Assembly (NCBI RefSeq): GCF_005405145.1
Contig: NZ_BJDM01000007.1
Coordinates: 1-64,000, forward strand
Direction of reading: 5' to 3'
DNA length: 64,000 nt
DNA from: Paucilactobacillus kaifaensis
GTDB lineage: Bacteria; Bacillota; Bacilli; Lactobacillales; Lactobacillaceae
In this document: positions 50,563-58,774 of the stretch, in pieces
Position numbering within the stretch: position 1 is the stretch's first letter
Layout: the number at the start of each line of letters is the position of its first letter
Notes under the pieces: generated by a model
What the model was told of the DNA's origin: nothing
The model's input: only the letters and a program-made list of their open reading frames with translations
Database searches by the model: none
Position numbers and translations under genes: made by a program

Positions 50563-52309
50563 TTGCAGCATCCCCTTCCCTAATTTGTGAATCAACAATT
50601 TGCCGATAGGTTTCGTTGTTAGCCTTCAATTCTTGATGAGTACCTTGCCCAACCACTTTGCCGTCATCCATTACTAAAATCAAATCCGCATCAGCGACAG
50701 TTGACACTCGCTGAGCAACAATTACAGTGACCGCATTTTTGATCCGTTGATCCTGATGCAAAGCCATGCGAAGCTGCGCGTCCGTCTTAAAATCAAGCGC
50801 AGAAAATGAATCATCAAAAATATAGATAGCAGCTTCCTTAATAATCGTTCGGGCAATTGCTAAACGTTGTCGTTGTCCTCCTGAAAAGTTACCGCCATCT
50901 TGTTCAACAACAGCATCTAGGCCACCATTGCTAGTAACGAAACCTTTTGCCTGTGCTATTTCCAATGCCTGCCACATTTGATCATCCGTAGCTTTTTGAT
51001 TACCATATTGCAAGTTAGTCCGGATTGTTCCCTTAAACAAGACAGCCTTTTGTTGTGTAATTGAAATTTTCTCATGCAAAGCGTGCTGACTCACTTGTTT
51101 GATTGGCTGACCATTAACTAAAATCTGGCCGTCATCAAAATTAAATAGCCGTGGGATTAGATTAACCAACGTCGATTTACCAGATCCGGTCCCACCGATA
51201 ATAGCGACCGTCTGGCCTGCAGATGCCTTGAAACTCACATCTTGTAATGCTTTTTGTTCAGCTCCACGATATTCAAATTGAACATTATTAAACTCAAGTG
51301 ATGCCGGTTTATTTTGATCAAATTCTTCAATTTGATCCTGTGGTAAATCTGCGACGCTATTGTCACGTTCAATAACTTCATTGATCCGTGCAGCAGATGC
51401 AGAGGCTCGAGGTACGAACACAAACACCATTGAAAGCATCATGAAACTCATTAAAATTTGGGTAGCATAAGTCATAAAGGCCACCAAGTTACCAACTTGC
51501 ATCTGCATATTCGCAATTAAATGGCCGCCCAAATAAATAATACCAATATTGGAGCCACTTAAAATCAGCGTCATAATTGGAAACATAAATGAAGTGATCA
51601 CAAACGCCTTAGTAGCTGTTTTGGTATAGTCTCGGTTAGCTGAATCAAACCGATCTTGCTCAAACTTGTCTTGATTAAACGCCCGAATAACCCGCACACC
51701 AGTCAATCCCTCACGAAAAACTAAGTTAATCCGATCAGTTTTCTTTTGAATACTCTTAAACAATGGCACGGCAAAGTACATGATCCCTACAACTGCCACT
51801 GCTAAAATTGGCAATGCCACCAAGAATACCTGTGTTAATCGTGGTTCACGATTATAAGCTAATACTCCAGCCGCAATCAACATAATTGGCGACTGCAACA
51901 TCATTCGTAAAATGGTTACCATTACGTTCTGGATTTGGACAATGTCATTCGTTGAGCGTGTAATCAATGATGCATCTCCAAAATCAGTAAATTCACGACT
52001 CGAAAAATTTACTACTTTGGTAAACATCTGGGTTCGTAGTTTTTGGCCAACTTTCATTGATTGAGTGGAAGCAAAGTAAACATTCCCAGCAGCTGCTAGT
52101 AGACCAATTAACGAAACAATCAGCATGTTGAATCCTTGCCGCCAAATATATGCCTGATCATTTTGGGCAATTCCTTTATCAATTAAGTTAGAAGTTATCG
52201 TTGGTAAATACAAATCAGCACTGACTTGAATTAACAAAAATAGCAGTGCCGCAGTAGCCGCCCACCAATTTAAATTTTTTCGTGCAATTTTAATCATCTT
52301 CTTGATCAC
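50555..52309 (-). CDS. ABC exporter half-transporter with degenerate ATPase site (LmrC/BmrC-like)
   Basis: This 584-residue half-transporter has six helices (about 15-300). The ATPase domain has Walker A GGTGSGKSTLV and signature FSGGQRQRLAIAR. Walker B reads IYIFDDSFSALD, where the catalytic Glu is replaced by Asp. This is the non-hydrolysing partner signature in asymmetric exporters. It overlaps the MarR gene upstream by 20 nt and the second half downstream by 8 nt. Substrates are unknown; drugs or lipids are likely from family precedent. Confidence 0.92.
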   Translation of the reverse strand: MIKKMIKIARKNLNWWAATAALLFLLIQVSADLYLPTITSNLIDKGIAQNDQAYIWRQGFNMLIVSLIGLLAAAGNVYFASTQSMKVGQKLRTQMFTKVVNFSSREFTDFGDASLITRSTNDIVQIQNVMVTILRMMLQSPIMLIAAGVLAYNREPRLTQVFLVALPILAVAVVGIMYFAVPLFKSIQKKTDRINLVFREGLTGVRVIRAFNQDKFEQDRFDSANRDYTKTATKAFVITSFMFPIMTLILSGSNIGIIYLGGHLIANMQMQVGNLVAFMTYATQILMSFMMLSMVFVFVPRASASAARINEVIERDNSVADLPQDQIEEFDQNKPASLEFNNVQFEYRGAEQKALQDVSFKASAGQTVAIIGGTGSGKSTLVNLIPRLFNFDDGQILVNGQPIKQVSQHALHEKISITQQKAVLFKGTIRTNLQYGNQKATDDQMWQALEIAQAKGFVTSNGGLDAVVEQDGGNFSGGQRQRLAIARTIIKEAAIYIFDDSFSALDFKTDAQLRMALHQDQRIKNAVTVIVAQRVSTVADADLILVMDDGKVVGQGTHQELKANNETYRQIVDSQIREGDAANA

Positions 52310-52793
52310 TGTCCTTTGCTATTTGACTAATTTCATGTTTAAATTCATCACGATCTTTCGCATCATAATAATTCATTGTTCGAACCAATTTGGTGAATAA
52401 CTCCATTAAATGCTGTTGCTCATCTTCAGTCAATTTACCAAAAACCAACTGGTCAATTTGACGACGTAAAATCTGGTTTTCGTGGACCACTTTTTTGCCC
52501 TCGGCGGAGATTGTCACCCTTATCACTCGCTTATCGTTGGAGTCGGGAGTTCTGACGACTAGATTTTCTTTTTCCATTTTTTCTAGCAACCCCGTCACTG
52601 ATGCGGGACGAATCCCAATCATCTGAGCTAGTTCAGCTTGCGATAAGTTGTCGTGCTCCATTAACGCATGCAAGACGTGCCCCTTACCATGATGTAATCC
52701 ATGTTGATTTTTTACCGTTTTTAAACTAAGCCGCCGCATTAATGTCATCATTTCAAACATTTGATGCGATAACTGTTCATAATTATTCTGCAT
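52290..52793 (-). CDS. MarR-family regulator of the ABC exporter
   Basis: This 167-residue winged-helix repressor has the pattern LSQAELAQMIGIRPASVTGLLEKMEKENLV (shown from about residue 47) and the wing RTPDSNDKRVIRVTISAEG. The ATG at 52793 is preferred because gagg lies 9 nt before it; ATG and TTG starts six codons earlier remain possible. It is first in the operon with the two ABC genes. A perfect 12-bp palindrome downstream of its promoter is the likely operator. Confidence 0.9.
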   Translation of the reverse strand: MQNNYEQLSHQMFEMMTLMRRLSLKTVKNQHGLHHGKGHVLHALMEHDNLSQAELAQMIGIRPASVTGLLEKMEKENLVVRTPDSNDKRVIRVTISAEGKKVVHENQILRRQIDQLVFGKLTEDEQQHLMELFTKLVRTMNYYDAKDRDEFKHEISQIAKDSDQEDD

Positions 52794-52816
52794 TTGCTCT
52801 AACCTCATCAATATAC

Positions 52817-52866
52817 TTAGGTACCTAACAGTCTATTAAAGTACGCGAAATAAATGCAAATGTCAA
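52817..52866 (-). promoter_or_regulatory. marR-ABC promoter and operator
   Basis: Minus strand: TTGACA (52861-52866), 17-nt spacer, TACTTT (52838-52843). The perfect palindrome TTAGGTACCTAA (52817-52828) covers the expected transcription start, which suits autorepression by the MarR protein. Confidence 0.78.
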
Positions 52867-52925
52867 TTGATATATGCTAAACTACAATGAAAATTAGCTT
52901 TAATTGGCCATTAAGGAGTACGCTC

Positions 52926-53546
52926 ATGATCCACTTTAACGCAAGCGAACTATCAACCAAGGAACAATATAAATTAATTAGTGGTAGTGTCATTCCGCGC
53001 CCGATTGCGTGGGTAACTTCCCGTGGCATTGATGGGACCATTAACCTAGCACCATTTAGCTTTTTTAGTGGGCTATCAAACCAACTACCACTGCTATCAT
53101 TGGCTATTCTACGCAATACTAACCAAACAATGAAAGATACGGCTGCCAACATCCTAAACACCAAAGAAGCTGTGATACACACGATTTCAGCCCCACTAGC
53201 CAAACAAATGAATTTAACTGCTGCATCGCTAGCTAATAATATTAGTGAGCTAGATCTAACTAACTTAACAACAATCCCTAGCTTAACTGTTCACACCCCG
53301 TCGCTTGCCGAGCCGTTAATCCGGTTTGAAACCAAATTATTTCAATACGTTCCGATTAAACAAACTGATGGGAACGTTATTACAGACATGTTTATCCTTC
53401 AAGTAACCGACTTTTTCTTTGATCAAACAGTTTTCAACCAAGAAAAAAAATATATTTTGAATCATAACCTGAATCCCATCGGACGACTAGCCGGTAATGA
53501 ATACACACTGTTAGGTAAAACATTCACCTTGGTTCGTCCCAAATAA
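52926..53546 (+). CDS. Flavin-reductase-like FMN-binding protein
   Basis: This 206-residue protein of the flavin-reductase-like split-barrel family has SVIPRPIAWVTSRGIDG (about 21-37) and NLAPFSFFSGLSNQLPLLS, the usual flavin-binding segment. Such proteins bind FMN and act in flavin reduction or as oxidoreductases of unknown substrate. The ATG at 52926 follows aaggagtacgctc; the frame is open further upstream. It is convergent with the mhqED-like operon, and a redox role beside that operon is plausible but not shown. Confidence 0.85.
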   Translation: MIHFNASELSTKEQYKLISGSVIPRPIAWVTSRGIDGTINLAPFSFFSGLSNQLPLLSLAILRNTNQTMKDTAANILNTKEAVIHTISAPLAKQMNLTAASLANNISELDLTNLTTIPSLTVHTPSLAEPLIRFETKLFQYVPIKQTDGNVITDMFILQVTDFFFDQTVFNQEKKYILNHNLNPIGRLAGNEYTLLGKTFTLVRPK

Positions 53547-53593
53547 AAGATCCGCCACCATACTATTTTAAAGTAAGGCTGGCGGATTTTTTT
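53545..53593. terminator. Bidirectional terminator
   Basis: A stem of tccgcca (53551-53557) and tggcgga (53580-53586), flanked by A and T runs, lies between the convergent flavin-reductase-like gene and the mhqD-like gene. Confidence 0.85.
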
Positions 53594-53597
53594 CAAA

Positions 53598-54215
53598 CTA
53601 TTTAGTATTTAATTCATCAAACCATTTTTTAGCGTCTTCAATTTCAGGCATTGTTACTTCGTGACTTTTATTATGCTCAAACACAGTCACATCGGCATGT
53701 GCCTCTGCTAATTTTTGCTGTAATAATCCAAAAATACGTTCTGGCACGATGGGATCTAAAATCCCATGAGATAGCCAAACCGGACCGATATTGGCCGTTG
53801 ATGCAGTTTCATTTGACAAGATCATTGGATGCATAAAGATCCCTGTTTTAATAGGTGTTAAATTGTTTAACATCGCATACAAGGCAACATTAGCACCATT
53901 GGAGAATCCTAACACAATCATCTTATCGTATTCTAAATGATATTCCTCAGCCAGTCGTTTGATTTCAATCAAAAGTAGATTGGTCTCAGATGCTAAACTT
54001 TCCAAATCAAAACTACCATTTGATAGATGGTTAAAATACCGAGTCATCCCCTGTTCAACCAAACGACCGCGGACACCCAACTTGGGATTTTTTGGAGCAA
54101 TAAAATCTGCAATTTGTAACAAATCCTTTTCGTCTCCACCAGTTCCATGAAGCATTAAAATTGTTGGTAGGTCTGAGTCTCCAGCTTGATAAAAATGCTT
54201 AAAAGTTACCATCAT
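53598..54215 (-). CDS. mhqD: Alpha/beta hydrolase, MhqD-like carboxylesterase
   Basis: This 205-residue phospholipase/carboxylesterase-family hydrolase has the oxyanion region MLHGTGGDEKDL, nucleophile GFSNGANVAL (Ser about 107), acid in HGILDPIVP and His in NKSHEVTMPE. Adjacent to a two-domain VOC ring-cleaving protein it matches the mhqED (yodED) pair of B. subtilis, which acts on quinones. Its start overlaps the upstream stop by one base (TAATG). The substrate is inferred from context. Confidence 0.85.
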   Translation of the reverse strand: MMVTFKHFYQAGDSDLPTILMLHGTGGDEKDLLQIADFIAPKNPKLGVRGRLVEQGMTRYFNHLSNGSFDLESLASETNLLLIEIKRLAEEYHLEYDKMIVLGFSNGANVALYAMLNNLTPIKTGIFMHPMILSNETASTANIGPVWLSHGILDPIVPERIFGLLQQKLAEAHADVTVFEHNKSHEVTMPEIEDAKKWFDELNTK

Positions 54216-55180
54216 TAAGCTCCTTTTGTATCTGTGTTAAATGGAACCAAATGCTCCTCAATATCTTCACGTTGATCCTCTAAGAATGGTGGTAATTCAA
54301 GATGAACACCAGCCTCTTCAAATGTTTCATCGACTAAGAAACCAGGGCCATCAGTGGCGATTTCAAATAAAACCCCGGGGCCCGGGCGGAAGTATTCTGA
54401 TTTGAAGTAAAAGCGATCAACAAACCCAGAATGCATTAGACCAACCTCCTCAATTCGGTTGATCCAGTATTGTAAACTTTCTTCGTTATCAGTTCTAAAG
54501 GCAACGTGATGCACAGTCCCATAACCTTGAACTTCATCAGGTTCAACTACATTGGTAGCCATAATTATTTGTGCACCGTGACCACCATCATGTAGCTCGT
54601 ATAAAACTTCTTGTCCCTCTGTAGCCACCTTAGAAAAGCCCATCACATCAGTCAAAATGTAGTGCATTCTAGTAGGATAATCAACCGTCACAATCGTTGG
54701 CCCTAGCGCATAAATAGCAAATTCATCTGGAACTGGACTATAGCGATACGGAGTCCCCGCTTGGACGCCATGATTGATCTCATCTGACACTAATTGGTAT
54801 CGCTGGTCATCAAAATCATAAAAATTCATCGTTTGGCTACCAAAATGAGTCTCAATGGCATCGTGTTTAATATCAAATTCATCAAACCGCGATTCCCAAT
54901 AATTTAATGCATCATCAGATGGCACTCGAAATCCGATTCGCGAAACCGTATTTTTGCCCTTGCGACCATTTTGAATGCCAGGAAAATCAAAAAAAGTTAA
55001 ATCCGTTCCTGCTGAACCCATATCATCAGTAAAGTATAAATGGTAAGTTCGAATATCATCTTGATTAACAGTCTTTTTAATCAAATGCAGTCCCAGCGTG
55101 TGGACCATAAAATCAAACATTTTTGGAGAGCTTGATGTAATTGCAGTAATATGATGTAATCCAGTTAAATTTGTGTTCAT
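54215..55180 (-). CDS. VOC-family ring-cleaving dioxygenase, MhqE/MhqO-like
   Basis: This 321-residue protein is built of two vicinal-oxygen-chelate domains. The first starts LHHITAITSSSPKMFDF and the second YGTVHHVAFRTDNEESL, with a late metal-ligand region GVLFEIATDGPGF. These are the His/His/Glu positions of extradiol-type dioxygenases and glyoxalases. With the MhqD-like hydrolase it likely degrades hydroquinones or other electrophiles. The promoter has a TACT-N7-AGTA palindrome resembling the operator of B. subtilis quinone-sensing repressors. Confidence 0.87.
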   Translation of the reverse strand: MNTNLTGLHHITAITSSSPKMFDFMVHTLGLHLIKKTVNQDDIRTYHLYFTDDMGSAGTDLTFFDFPGIQNGRKGKNTVSRIGFRVPSDDALNYWESRFDEFDIKHDAIETHFGSQTMNFYDFDDQRYQLVSDEINHGVQAGTPYRYSPVPDEFAIYALGPTIVTVDYPTRMHYILTDVMGFSKVATEGQEVLYELHDGGHGAQIIMATNVVEPDEVQGYGTVHHVAFRTDNEESLQYWINRIEEVGLMHSGFVDRFYFKSEYFRPGPGVLFEIATDGPGFLVDETFEEAGVHLELPPFLEDQREDIEEHLVPFNTDTKGA

Positions 55181-55223
55181 AATATCGCCTCCGTTAGGTT
55201 GATACCTTTTTCTATTTTCTAGA

Positions 55224-55252
55224 ATTATATCACTTACTTTTTGTAAGTAAAG
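55224..55252 (-). promoter_or_regulatory. mhqED-like promoter with TACT-N7-AGTA operator
   Basis: Minus strand: TATAAT (55224-55229) with a weak TTTACT -35. The 17-bp inverted repeat TTACTTTTTGTAAGTAA (55234-55250) fills the spacer between -35 and -10. From memory, YodB/CatR-type regulators bind TACT-N7-AGTA; a repressor here would block polymerase directly. No such regulator gene is in the window. Confidence 0.72.
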
Positions 55253-55308
55253 GTTTTTGTTTTACACTCTAACAAACTAGTAAGAATTAAACGTGCACGC
55301 ACATAAAA

Positions 55309-55347
55309 GTGGGGTCGAGAAAATTTAACTGTTTTCTCGACCCCACT
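55309..55347 (-). terminator. ilvE terminator
   Basis: A very strong 16-bp stem (agtggggtcgagaaaa with ttttctcgaccccact) lies 19 nt past the ilvE stop. The T tail on the minus strand is short. Confidence 0.85.
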
Positions 55348-55365
55348 AACAATTATATTTAACTT

Positions 55366-56403
55366 TTAGTCATCAACCTTAACAACCCAGCCGTCAGGTC
55401 CTTTAACATCCCCAAATTGGATTCCAGTCAAAGTATCATAAAGCTTTTGAGTTACAGGTCCAACCTCGGTTTCACTGTAAAAGACATGTTTTTTACCATT
55501 ATGAACAATGGCTCCAACAGGTGAAATTACAGCTGCCGTACCACAAGCACCAGCTTCGCTGAAGCGATCCAAATCATCGATATAAACATCGCCCTCTTCA
55601 ACTTCAAGACCTAATTCATGTTCAGCTAAATAGAGTAATGAATATTTGGTAATACTTGGTAAAATCGAAGGTGATTTTGGAGTAACAAACTTCTTACCAT
55701 CTTTTGTGATACCAAAGAAGTTAGCAGAACCAACTTCTTCAATCTTCTTATGTTCAACTGGATCAAGATAAATACAATCTGAATAACCAGCCTTATGAGC
55801 TTCGTCACCAGGAAGTAAGCTTGCAGCATAATTACCACCAACTTTACTTTGTCCAGTTCCTTTATGCGCAGCACGATCATATTCGGAAGTTGTAAAGTTA
55901 GTTGGTGTCATCCCACCCTTGAAGTAAGCACCAACAGGCATGGCAAAAATTCGGAATAAGTACTCGTTTGCGGGGTGAACACCAATGTTGCCACCAACCC
56001 CCATCATGATGGGACGAACATATAATGTTCCACCAGAACCATATGGTGGCACAAAATCTTCATTTGCTTTGACTACTTGTTTAACTGCATCCACGAATTT
56101 ATCAGTTGGAAATTCAGGCATTAACAATCGTTTACAACTATTTTGCATTCGTGCAGCATTACGATCAGGCCGAAATAATTGAACTGAACCATCTTTCGTT
56201 CGATAAGCCTTCATCCCTTCGAAGTCTGATTGGCCATAATGTAATACAGTAGAACCTTCATTAATATGTACTTCACTATCTTGTGTTAGTTCGCCATCTG
56301 ACCACTTGCCGTCCTTCCAAGTTGCCTGAAAACGATATGGTAAATCAAAATAATCGAATCCCAAGTTATCAAAATCAATGTCTGATGCTTTTACTTTTGC
56401 CAT
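55366..56403 (-). CDS. ilvE: Branched-chain amino acid aminotransferase
   Basis: This fold-type IV PLP enzyme interconverts Leu, Ile and Val with their 2-keto acids. The 345-residue protein has the PLP lysine in SKVGGNYAASL (about 190) and the cofactor loop FSEAGACGTAAVISPVG. The product keto acids are the substrates of an HicDH-type enzyme such as the one at 20.6 kb. It has its own leader with an 11-bp inverted repeat. Confidence 0.96.
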   Translation of the reverse strand: MAKVKASDIDFDNLGFDYFDLPYRFQATWKDGKWSDGELTQDSEVHINEGSTVLHYGQSDFEGMKAYRTKDGSVQLFRPDRNAARMQNSCKRLLMPEFPTDKFVDAVKQVVKANEDFVPPYGSGGTLYVRPIMMGVGGNIGVHPANEYLFRIFAMPVGAYFKGGMTPTNFTTSEYDRAAHKGTGQSKVGGNYAASLLPGDEAHKAGYSDCIYLDPVEHKKIEEVGSANFFGITKDGKKFVTPKSPSILPSITKYSLLYLAEHELGLEVEEGDVYIDDLDRFSEAGACGTAAVISPVGAIVHNGKKHVFYSETEVGPVTQKLYDTLTGIQFGDVKGPDGWVVKVDD

Positions 56404-56426
56404 GTAACAGTGCCTCCAAAATTATG

Positions 56427-56460
56427 TATTAAATTCTCATTTTCTAATAAGAATTTAATA
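56427..56460 (-). promoter_or_regulatory. Inverted repeat in the ilvE leader
   Basis: A perfect 11-bp inverted repeat (tattaaattct 56427-56437 with agaatttaata 56450-56460, 12-nt loop) lies about 25 nt upstream of the ilvE start. It may be an operator or an mRNA hairpin. It only loosely resembles a CodY box. Confidence 0.5.
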
Positions 56461-56641
56461 AAAGTCTAGTCATTTTTTTATCTTATGTCAAGTGCACCGG
56501 TTAAATAAATCATTTAATTACTGCTATATTTTCTGCTACATTGCACTTTGATTAGAAATTCAAAACTTGTCGATTTTCATACCTGCAAATATTTGGCAAG
56601 TATGGTTAAATGGTTAGTGGACTGTTTTTCAGGAGGATCCA

Positions 56642-57880
56642 TTGATTATGATGAACAAACAATTATTTTTATTTGTCTACGGTTTATTTCTTAGTACTAT
56701 TGCAGGAATTCTAGTAGGCATATTTTATGCATTACAAAATTTTTTAATTGAATTCTTTTGGCATGGAAATTTCTCACGACCAGTAATAAATGCAATCATT
56801 CTTGTTGTCATTGCATTGGTAATTATCATTTCGCGTAGCCTATTTGGCCAATTACCGCAGAATTTCAGTCATGTTCTTGCAGAGATTAAGGCTACTGGAA
56901 CTGCTAACTATCAATTCGTGTTATTGCAAATGATCATCCCGGCAATTATTTTAGTTAGTGGAACCAGTCTTGGTCCTGAAGCCACGTTGTTAAGTTCAAC
57001 TGTTTTATATGGTATCTGGATCAGTGATAAATTAAGATATGTTGCACAAAACTTCACCTCTATTAAACATAAAAACATTATTCAAGTCCTAACAATTCTA
57101 TTAGTCCCGAACCGATTCAGAGTAACTAAAAACAATGAACCTGGTAATAACAATATTTTCGCTAACTACAAGATAACTAAATTAGTTTATCTCGGTAATG
57201 GAATACTGTGGTTTACCGTAATCTTTATTCTTTTAAAAATCCCATCAATATTTATTCGAATTGGAAACTTTCAATGGAACGTAGACGACTTAAATTGGTT
57301 CATTCCATTACTAGTCGGAAGTTATTTGATTGGCCATTTATACCTTCGGGGAATGATTGAAATTCGCAAGATACTACAATCTCGACTATATAATGAAATT
57401 CAAATGGTTTTATTTGGCGGTATAGCAATTTATCTTGCCAGTGTATTTGTACCAGACTTATTATTTTCAGGACAACATAATTTCCATTTATTCACAACTA
57501 CCTGGGCTGATCAGTCAGTAGTTGCACTCATTTTTGTATCACTTGGTAAACTTCTATTATTAACAATCTGTTTAAACACCGGTTGGATTGGTGGCGATAT
57601 TTTTCCAGTGATGTTCGCAGCAACCGTTCAAGGACTTGCAATTAGCAAATTAATTCCTAATTTAGATCACACGTATGTTATTGTATTAATTTCGATTGGT
57701 TTGGCATCGGCAATCCTTGAATCTCCACTTCTCGTAGGTAGTTTAATGATTACTTTGTTTGCGCCATTAAACTTAATTCCGATAGCGGCCGTTGCTACAA
57801 TTGTATTGATGGAAATTCGTTCGATTCAAAAACGTTATACAACCTACATTCCAACCGTTTTCGATCAGATTCGTTACTAG
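56642..57880 (+). CDS. ClC-type chloride channel family protein
   Basis: This 412-residue membrane protein has about ten helices. GTSLGPEATLL (about 106-116) corresponds to the GREGP region and NTGWIGGDIFPVMFAA (about 312-327) to the GGxFxP region of ClC proteins, so it belongs to a divergent ClC branch. The gating glutamate appears in GPEA rather than in the usual GREGP spacing. A TTG start at 56642 has aggagg 5 nt ahead; the ATG at 56648 is an alternative. It is divergent from ilvE. The ion carried and direction are unknown. Confidence 0.82.
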   Translation: MIMMNKQLFLFVYGLFLSTIAGILVGIFYALQNFLIEFFWHGNFSRPVINAIILVVIALVIIISRSLFGQLPQNFSHVLAEIKATGTANYQFVLLQMIIPAIILVSGTSLGPEATLLSSTVLYGIWISDKLRYVAQNFTSIKHKNIIQVLTILLVPNRFRVTKNNEPGNNNIFANYKITKLVYLGNGILWFTVIFILLKIPSIFIRIGNFQWNVDDLNWFIPLLVGSYLIGHLYLRGMIEIRKILQSRLYNEIQMVLFGGIAIYLASVFVPDLLFSGQHNFHLFTTTWADQSVVALIFVSLGKLLLLTICLNTGWIGGDIFPVMFAATVQGLAISKLIPNLDHTYVIVLISIGLASAILESPLLVGSLMITLFAPLNLIPIAAVATIVLMEIRSIQKRYTTYIPTVFDQIRY

Positions 57881-57956
57881 CGTTAATCTGTAATACAAAT
57901 AAAAAACTGTCATCTCTGAGCATTGGCGCTCTGAAATGGCAGTTATTATTTCAATA

Positions 57957-58029
57957 TTGGGTATACTGGGCTCGAACCAGTAAATTACGGATTCAGAGTC
58001 CGCTGCCTTACCAATTTGGCGAATACCCA
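57957..58029 (-). tRNA. tRNA-Gln (anticodon CTG)
   Basis: A 73-nt cloverleaf on the minus strand: acceptor TGGGTAT/ATACCCA, D-stem GCC/GGC, anticodon arm GCGGA-CTCTGAA-TCCGT, T-arm ACTGG-TTCGAGC-CCAGT. The anticodon is CTG. U1-A72 is the usual Gln identity pair. CCA is not encoded. It decodes CAG and lies apart from any tRNA cluster. Confidence 0.93.
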
Positions 58030-58205
58030 AAAATAGTTTTCGCTGATTACTACCAACGAACAATACAATTATACAGAATCAGAAACCGACAATCAACTAA
58101 ATTTTAGAAACAATTTAATGTCGATCGACTAACTAACTTTTTTACTCAAAATTTGCTACAATACAGATGGCATATTAGAATAATTAAATAATGAGGAGAC
58201 TGATT

Positions 58206-58535
58206 ATGGCAAGTAATTCCGACTCAATTTACTACGTACTAACACATATGCACGCTCACCCAGCGATGATAACAGCAGAACCAATCAAATACACTAACGT
58301 GATCACAATGAGTATCCCAGATACGGTTAAAGTTGCTGACGCCGATATTTATTTTCCTGATCAGAAGTTGATGGTCAACCGATTATCACCTGATTTTGTG
58401 GCTAAAAATGGTAAATTGTTGGATCATTTCTATAGTTTAACTGCTCAGGAAATTCCCAATTATCATGATGTGTGGGTAACAACTTCGCATATTGTTAACA
58501 AAAATGCCTACATGGTTGAGCTTTCATATGAATAA
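58206..58535 (+). CDS. Hypothetical protein
   Basis: I do not recognise this 109-residue soluble protein. It has MASNSDSIYYVLTHMHAHPAMITAEPI at the start (given from residue 1) and a C-terminal NKNAYMVELSYE. No membrane helix or known motif is visible. The chosen ATG follows gaggagactgatt. It lies alone between the two single tRNA genes. Codon use looks like that of its neighbours. Confidence 0.65.
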   Translation: MASNSDSIYYVLTHMHAHPAMITAEPIKYTNVITMSIPDTVKVADADIYFPDQKLMVNRLSPDFVAKNGKLLDHFYSLTAQEIPNYHDVWVTTSHIVNKNAYMVELSYE

Positions 58536-58572
58536 CCAGCCAAACTATTTAGTAAATATGTTTACCCGAGTG

Positions 58573-58602
58573 TTGACATACAGGAATGATTATCTGTATA
58601 CT
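58573..58602 (+). promoter_or_regulatory. tRNA-Glu promoter
   Basis: TTGACA (58573-58578) and TATACT (58597-58602), spaced 18 nt, lie 16 nt before the tRNA. Confidence 0.82.
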
Positions 58603-58618
58603 TATTATTGTACTTTTT

Positions 58619-58691
58619 TGCCCGCTGGACAAATTGGTTAAGTCGTCGCCCTCTCAAGGCGGAGTTACGGGTTCGAAACCCGTGCGGGTGA
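58619..58691 (+). tRNA. tRNA-Glu (anticodon CTC)
   Basis: A 73-nt cloverleaf: acceptor TGCCCGC/GCGGGTG, D-stem GAC/GTC, anticodon arm TCGCC-CTCTCAA-GGCGG, T-arm ACGGG-TTCGAAA-CCCGT. The anticodon is CTC (reads GAG). The first acceptor pair is U1-G72 instead of the normal G1-C72, and the second is G-U. CCA is not encoded. It has its own promoter and terminator. Confidence 0.85.
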
Positions 58692-58706
58692 TTCCAAAAT
58701 CAAAAT

Positions 58707-58748
58707 AAAAAGCTCAATCACTGTTAACAATAGTGATTGAGCTTTTTT
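58707..58748. terminator. Terminator shared by tRNA-Glu and tetR
   Basis: aaaaagctcaatcact pairs with agtgattgagctttttt. It lies between the tRNA gene on the plus strand and the tetR stop on the minus strand. Confidence 0.9.
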
Positions 58749-58774
58749 AATTCAATATCTTATCTCTAACAAAA

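Noticed and set aside
48733-52309. Possible bacteriocin or lantibiotic exporter
   Set aside because: Neither half has an N-terminal C39 peptidase domain and no precursor peptide gene is nearby; the MarR and asymmetric ATP sites point to a multidrug type.
56427-56460. CodY box in the ilvE leader
   Set aside because: By eye only about 10 of 15 positions match the consensus, so a CodY claim is not supported; reported only as an inverted repeat.
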